A DNA stretch of 64,000 nucleotides, from positions 7,676,877 to 7,740,876 of the forward strand of contig NZ_CM001403.1 in NCBI RefSeq assembly GCF_000166195.2. The letters are read 5' to 3'. Shown here in pieces: positions 59,893 through 64,000 of the stretch (the first letter of the stretch is position 1; every line of letters begins with the position of its first letter). A program made the translations under genes and the position numbers. This DNA comes from Mucilaginibacter paludis DSM 18603 (GTDB taxonomy: Bacteria > Bacteroidota > Bacteroidia > Sphingobacteriales > Sphingobacteriaceae). The notes beneath the pieces were generated by a model that saw nothing but the letters and a program-made list of their open reading frames with translations, was not told the origin of the DNA and did no database searches.

Positions 59893-62688
59893 TTAGCACG
59901 CCTGATTCCGTTTGAACTCGCTCGGCGTACAGCCATATTTTGCCTTAAACACCGTTGCGAAATAATTCGGCGTAGAAAAACCAACCATGTAGGTAATTTC
60001 AGAGATGGAATAATTCTCGTTGATCAAAATATATTTGGCTTTTTTAAGCCTCCGGTTCAAAATATAATCAGTGATACTGCATCCTAATAGTGCCTTAACT
60101 TTGCGGTATACTTGTACACGTGATACACCTATTGCTTTACAGATATCATCTACGCTAAAATTCTCGTTAGCAAGGTTTTGCTCAACAATTCCTGCAAAAT
60201 CATTAACAAATTTCTTATCCAGGGATTTTGAAACGGGCAGTTTACCCGTGATACTGATGTCACTGGTATAATGCGACTTCAACAATACGCGGTTTCCGAT
60301 CAGATTTTTTACTGATGCCATCAGGTAATCAAAATTAAAAGGTTTAACCATATACGCATCGGCCATACTTTCCATACCGGTAATTTGTTGTTCCACGCTG
60401 CCTTTAGCGGTTAAAAGGATAATCGGTATATGAGAGGTACGGATATCTGATTTCAATTTCTGTGCAAGTTCCCTACCAGACATTCCAGGTAGCACCACGT
60501 CAGAGATAATCAGGTCCGGAACCTGTTCATAGGCGGCACCCAGGCCCTCGGTTCCGTTTGATGAGGTGACCACCTCGACCGAGTCGGAAAATTTATCGTG
60601 TAAATAGCGTAATAGATCGCTATTGTCTTCAACAATCAACAGCGTGTGTTCTTTGATGGCCCCGAAGGCATCTACAGGTTTGATGTCCGCCGGTTCATCC
60701 AAATCAGCTGTATATACTCTTGCCCGTTCGTAAAGTTCTTCTTCGGTACGTTCTTTCCGCCTGATCTCCTCAGGGCGAAAATGATTCTTCCCCTTCAATA
60801 AAGTCACCCTAAAAGTTGTCCCCTGCCATTTTTTGCTGTTCACTTCAATGTCACCGTGGTGTAGTAACATCAGTTCCTTCGATAAGGATAAGCCTAAACC
60901 AGAACCTTTGGTTGAGTTGGTGTCCGCCTGGTAAAAATGATCAAAAACATGCCTGGCTTCCTCTTCGGAAATACCTATGCCATTATCTTGTACTGATATG
61001 AATATTCGATCACTGTTTTGTTCTAAACGGATGTGTATCCGGCCATTATCGTTCGTGAATTTCAAGGCATTGGAAAGTAGATTAAAGAGTACTTTATCAA
61101 GCATATTCTCATCAAACCAAGCCTCGATCTGTTGTTCCTCGCTAATTAAACGAAGATCGATGTTTCGCTTGGATGCATTGTGCCTAAAGCTATCGATAAC
61201 ATCTTTAACAAACTCGTAAAGGTTATTAGGCGAAGCGCTGATCTGTAACTTTTCATATTCAATTTTTCGATACTCTATCAGCTGATTTACCAATCGCAAT
61301 AAACGGTAAACATTTTTATGGATCAGTTTAAGGTTTTTTCCGGCAATTGTTTTTATTTTTTCCTGTTGGATCAGATCTTCCAGCGGGGAAAGGATTAGCG
61401 TGAGCGGCGTACGAAATTCATGCGATATATTGGTGAAGAAATTAAGTTTAGCTTCTGTGGCTACCTCAGCCTTGGCCGACATTTCGATCAACTGGTTACG
61501 CTGTTTCAATATCTCAAGGTTTTTATGCTCCAGGCTTTTATTGATCTTCCTGTTTTCGAGCAACGAATAAAAAGCAAGCCCTCCAAAAACCACGGCGAGT
61601 ACAAGCGTTATCACGGTTACGTTAAGTACCAACTGCTGATTATCGTACACCTCTTTTTGTTCCTTTAAAAGGGCCTGTTGCCGTTCTATGTCCGCTTGCT
61701 GGCTGCTAACCTTATTCCATTGCAGTTTCATCAGCTGAACATTTGAAGAATCGATGACCAGGGACTGGAGTATATTTTCTTTTGAGAAAGAATGTTTGTT
61801 CAGAATATTAAATGCCGTAACAATAGCTTCTTTGCCACCTGTGGGATAAACCATGCTCGCGTTTAACTTGCCCGATGCAACCATCTGCAGTCCTCCGCCA
61901 TTCCCCGGCAAAGCATCAATGCCCACCACCTTAATATTGGGGTCAAAATGAAGTTTTTCGATAACTTCTCTTGCCCCGGAGGCCATCACATCATTATGTG
62001 CAAAAACTGCATTTGTTTGATGCAATACAGGAGCAATTTTCTTTAAGCCCGACTCTGCATTTTCCTTTAACCAGTCGCCGTATGCCTGTCCAATAATATG
62101 GATTCCCGGAAATTTTTTGATTGCATCATTAAAGCCCCGATGACGTTCAATAGTAGGTGAAGAGCCGGGGAGACCCATTATTTCAATTAAATTACCTTTA
62201 CCTTTTAAACTTGATGCCAGATATTGGCCTGCCATTCGCCCAATTTGATAATTGTCGGCTCCTACGTAGGCTGTATATAAGTCTGATGACGTTTTGCGAT
62301 CGATCACAATCACCGGAATTCCTTTATTGTACGCCTCCTCAACAACCGATGTTAACGGTTGAGCCTCGTTTGGTGATATAATCAAGATATCAATTTTATC
62401 ATCCAACATCTTTCTAACCTGTTTGATCTGAACTTTACTGTTGCCATCGGCGTCCGCATAAATCAACCGGCCGCCGGGGTGAAGCGACAATTCCATTTTA
62501 ACTTCGTCAAGCATGGTTTTGCGCCACAGGTCGGAGCCGATGCATTGTGAAAATCCAATAACGTATTCTTTATCTTCCGTGTGATGGCTGCAACCTGCTG
62601 TAAAAAATAATACAGCTGCTAATAAGACACATGCCATAACTCGGGTTATGGTACATTTTCTCAATATACTTTTAAATAGATATAACAT
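59893..62688 (-). CDS. Hybrid two-component system regulator with periplasmic sugar-binding domain
   Basis: This 931-residue one-protein signalling system (HTCS) has, in order: a hydrophobic N-terminal segment with a lipobox-like FTAGC (about 15-33), a periplasmic-binding domain of the ribose/LacI type (about 40-325; IGFSQCIGSDLWRKTMLDEV, and ERHRGFNDAIKKFPG), a membrane segment (about 350-373), HisKA with His423 (NISHEFRTPLTL), HATPase (about 530-640), a receiver with Asp730 (LIISDVVLPGMSG), and an AraC-type DNA-binding domain (about 830-931). Sensors with this kind of binding domain include BT1754 of B. thetaiotaomicron, which binds fructose. A divergent sugar-porter gene lies 318 bases away and is a likely target. 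Confidence 0.95.
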   Translation of the reverse strand: MLYLFKSILRKCTITRVMACVLLAAVLFFTAGCSHHTEDKEYVIGFSQCIGSDLWRKTMLDEVKMELSLHPGGRLIYADADGNSKVQIKQVRKMLDDKIDILIISPNEAQPLTSVVEEAYNKGIPVIVIDRKTSSDLYTAYVGADNYQIGRMAGQYLASSLKGKGNLIEIMGLPGSSPTIERHRGFNDAIKKFPGIHIIGQAYGDWLKENAESGLKKIAPVLHQTNAVFAHNDVMASGAREVIEKLHFDPNIKVVGIDALPGNGGGLQMVASGKLNASMVYPTGGKEAIVTAFNILNKHSFSKENILQSLVIDSSNVQLMKLQWNKVSSQQADIERQQALLKEQKEVYDNQQLVLNVTVITLVLAVVFGGLAFYSLLENRKINKSLEHKNLEILKQRNQLIEMSAKAEVATEAKLNFFTNISHEFRTPLTLILSPLEDLIQQEKIKTIAGKNLKLIHKNVYRLLRLVNQLIEYRKIEYEKLQISASPNNLYEFVKDVIDSFRHNASKRNIDLRLISEEQQIEAWFDENMLDKVLFNLLSNALKFTNDNGRIHIRLEQNSDRIFISVQDNGIGISEEEARHVFDHFYQADTNSTKGSGLGLSLSKELMLLHHGDIEVNSKKWQGTTFRVTLLKGKNHFRPEEIRRKERTEEELYERARVYTADLDEPADIKPVDAFGAIKEHTLLIVEDNSDLLRYLHDKFSDSVEVVTSSNGTEGLGAAYEQVPDLIISDVVLPGMSGRELAQKLKSDIRTSHIPIILLTAKGSVEQQITGMESMADAYMVKPFNFDYLMASVKNLIGNRVLLKSHYTSDISITGKLPVSKSLDKKFVNDFAGIVEQNLANENFSVDDICKAIGVSRVQVYRKVKALLGCSITDYILNRRLKKAKYILINENYSISEITYMVGFSTPNYFATVFKAKYGCTPSEFKRNQAC

Positions 62689-63006
62689 GAAGAACCCTTA
62701 GGTTAACTGGTTTTGATAGTTCCTGAATGGAACATGACTAAAGGTAAACAAAGGTTGCCTAACTGTCAAATCCTGATCATCCCGAACAGGCTGGCGGACT
62801 ACAGATGATGTATCAAATTTGAACTTTTCTTGTCGTAAAAATGTAAACCGGTTTAAATTTCAGTATTCTGATAAAAAATATATCACTCATAAACAGGTAT
62901 TTACGTTTATTATAAAAATTAATATTCTTTGGTACAATTCCGAAGTCCTGCGAGCCGAAAGCTTTCTACCTTGCATCCCAGAACCAATAAACTAATTTTT
63001 ATATTT
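62689..63006. other. Divergent control region of sensor kinase and sugar porter
   Basis: This region is AT-rich towards the transporter gene. It should carry both promoters and the binding site of the HTCS regulator. A GTAAACCGGTTTAAATT stretch near 62850 holds an AAACCGGTTT palindrome (62855-62864) and is an operator candidate. No exact TAnnTTTG was found. Confidence 0.4.
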
Positions 63007-64000
63007 ATGAGAAAACACTCCGTCATGGCCTGGTCCATGGTCGTAGCCCTTGGTGGCTTTTTATTTGGATTTGATACCGCTGTAATATCAGGAGCCGAAA
63101 AATCCATTCAACAATTTTGGCATTTAACCGTATTTCAGCACGGGCTGACCATTTCAATCGCTTTAATAGGTACAGTGATCGGATCGCTCTTCGGCGCTCG
63201 TCCTTCTGATGCTTTCGGAAGGAAAAATACGCTGTATTTTGTGGCTGCAGCTTACCTATTTTCTTCGCTTGGTACAGCAATGGCGGATAATTGGGTAATC
63301 TTTTTGATTTTTAGATTGCTGGGTGGTCTCGGCGTAGGGATCTCATCGGTAACTGCTCCGATATACATATCCGAAGTTTCCCCTGCCGATCGGCGTGGCA
63401 GGTTGGTTGGCTTATTTCAATTTAACGTGGTACTGGGGATCCTGATTTCCTACTTGTCAAATTACCTGATCAGTCAGGGAGGGGAAGCTTCCTGGAGATG
63501 GATGCTCGGCATACAAGCTTTTCCTTCCTTGTTGTTTTTCGTGTTGATCCGTTTCATTCCCGAAAGTCCGAGATGGCTGATCTTGAAAAAAGGCGAAACT
63601 GCTAAAGCCCTCGAAATATTACGCGTTATAAACCCGCTGAACTGTGATGAAGAGTTGATTTCGATACAAAAATCAGATTTAAGGGGGGAGGATAAAAAAG
63701 CCGATAATTTGTTTTCGGGGCAATATAAAACACCGGTTCTCTTAGCGATATTCTTTGCTTTTTTTAACCAGGTTTCAGGTATCAATGCTGTTATTTATTT
63801 TGCTCCCCGCATTTTTGAAATGGCCGGCCTCGGTGCACATTCCTCGCTGCTCTCTACCGTTGGTATAGGGTTGATCAATTTCGTTTTTACTTTACTCGGC
63901 ATCAATATAATAGTAATAGATAAAGTGGGTAGGCGGATATTAATGAAGGTGGGATCGGTAGGCCTGATCTGTTCTTTATTCCTGGTGGCTTATACATTTT
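63007..64000 (+). CDS. Sugar-porter-family MFS transporter, N-terminal part (runs off the window)
   Basis: At least 331 residues of an inner-membrane sugar/H+ symporter are present from the ATG at 63007. The gene continues past the end. Family signatures are clear: GGFLFGFDTAVISGAEKSI in TM1, the loop 2-3 motif (normally G-R-R-D) as DAFGRKNT, FRLLGGLGVGISSVTAPIYI then SEVSPADRRGRLV (PESP-like loop IPESPRWLI follows), and NQVSGINAVIYFAPRIF in TM7. It is similar to XylE/GlcP/fructose porters. With the divergent binding-domain HTCS it forms a typical regulator-transporter pair for a monosaccharide. Which sugar is not determined. Confidence 0.93.
   Translation, partial: MRKHSVMAWSMVVALGGFLFGFDTAVISGAEKSIQQFWHLTVFQHGLTISIALIGTVIGSLFGARPSDAFGRKNTLYFVAAAYLFSSLGTAMADNWVIFLIFRLLGGLGVGISSVTAPIYISEVSPADRRGRLVGLFQFNVVLGILISYLSNYLISQGGEASWRWMLGIQAFPSLLFFVLIRFIPESPRWLILKKGETAKALEILRVINPLNCDEELISIQKSDLRGEDKKADNLFSGQYKTPVLLAIFFAFFNQVSGINAVIYFAPRIFEMAGLGAHSSLLSTVGIGLINFVFTLLGINIIVIDKVGRRILMKVGSVGLICSLFLVAYTF

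Noticed and set aside
1..64000. CRISPR arrays, tRNA/rRNA genes, insertion sequences and prophage genes
   Set aside because: I looked for regular repeats, cloverleaf-like ends, transposases and integrases and recognised none. A covariance-model search would be needed to exclude small RNAs.

Overview
The window is a Bacteroidota chromosome segment, most probably from the Sphingobacteriaceae and Mucilaginibacter-like. This rests on SusC/SusD pairs, TAnnTTTG-type promoter elements, lipoproteins with the Bacteroidetes start style, a BT1754-like hybrid sensor kinase, and families such as DUF6377, DUF6055/DUF4859, DUF5007 and HYC_CC_PP. GC content is moderate. No tRNA, rRNA, CRISPR array, transposase or phage gene was recognised. 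The taxonomic call is inference.

Layout. Bases 1-4.1 kb: the 5' half of a SusC receptor (minus) with a DUF6377 membrane regulator upstream. 4.5-43 kb: a long run of secreted hydrolases, peptidases, transporters and one catabolic pathway. It holds a peptide/H+ symporter, a secreted zincin, two secreted GH127-type beta-L-arabinofuranosidases, and a complete 4-hydroxyproline pathway (epimerase, D-Hyp oxidase, DapA-family deaminase, ketoglutarate semialdehyde dehydrogenase) with an AraC regulator. A DUF885 peptidase, an amino-acid permease, a Xaa-Pro aminopeptidase, a GH27 alpha-galactosidase and a DPP-IV-type S9 peptidase follow. Then comes a SusC/SusD operon with FAS1-like and DUF5007-like surface lipoproteins, a DUF6055/DUF4859 metallopeptidase-like lipoprotein and a large GH43 protein with several domains.

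Read together, these genes match the parts of plant hydroxyproline-rich glycoproteins (extensins): beta- and alpha-L-arabinofuranose on Hyp, alpha-galactose on Ser, a Pro/Hyp-rich backbone, and free Hyp as final product. I propose a dedicated extensin (HRGP) utilisation locus. Individual gene functions are well supported. The shared substrate is inference.

43.2-54.6 kb: a copper/silver resistance operon on the minus strand. It has a CPH-type P1B ATPase, an HYC_CC_PP protein, a stand-alone heavy-metal-binding-domain protein, a CusA pump split into two ORFs, a TolC-like channel and two CusB-like adaptors, followed by a BamA/TamA-like barrel. 54.9-59.3 kb: housekeeping or unlinked genes (2-hydroxyacid dehydrogenase, thioesterase, retropepsin-like protein, VOC protein) and a frameshifted ankyrin gene. 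59.9-64 kb: a hybrid two-component sensor with a periplasmic sugar-binding domain, divergent from a sugar-porter MFS gene that runs off the end.

Three genes (SusC, CusA, ankyrin) are interrupted, at four sites in total. Each site is repaired by adding one base, and at least the SusC site is a short A-run. This raises the question of sequencing indels versus real decay.
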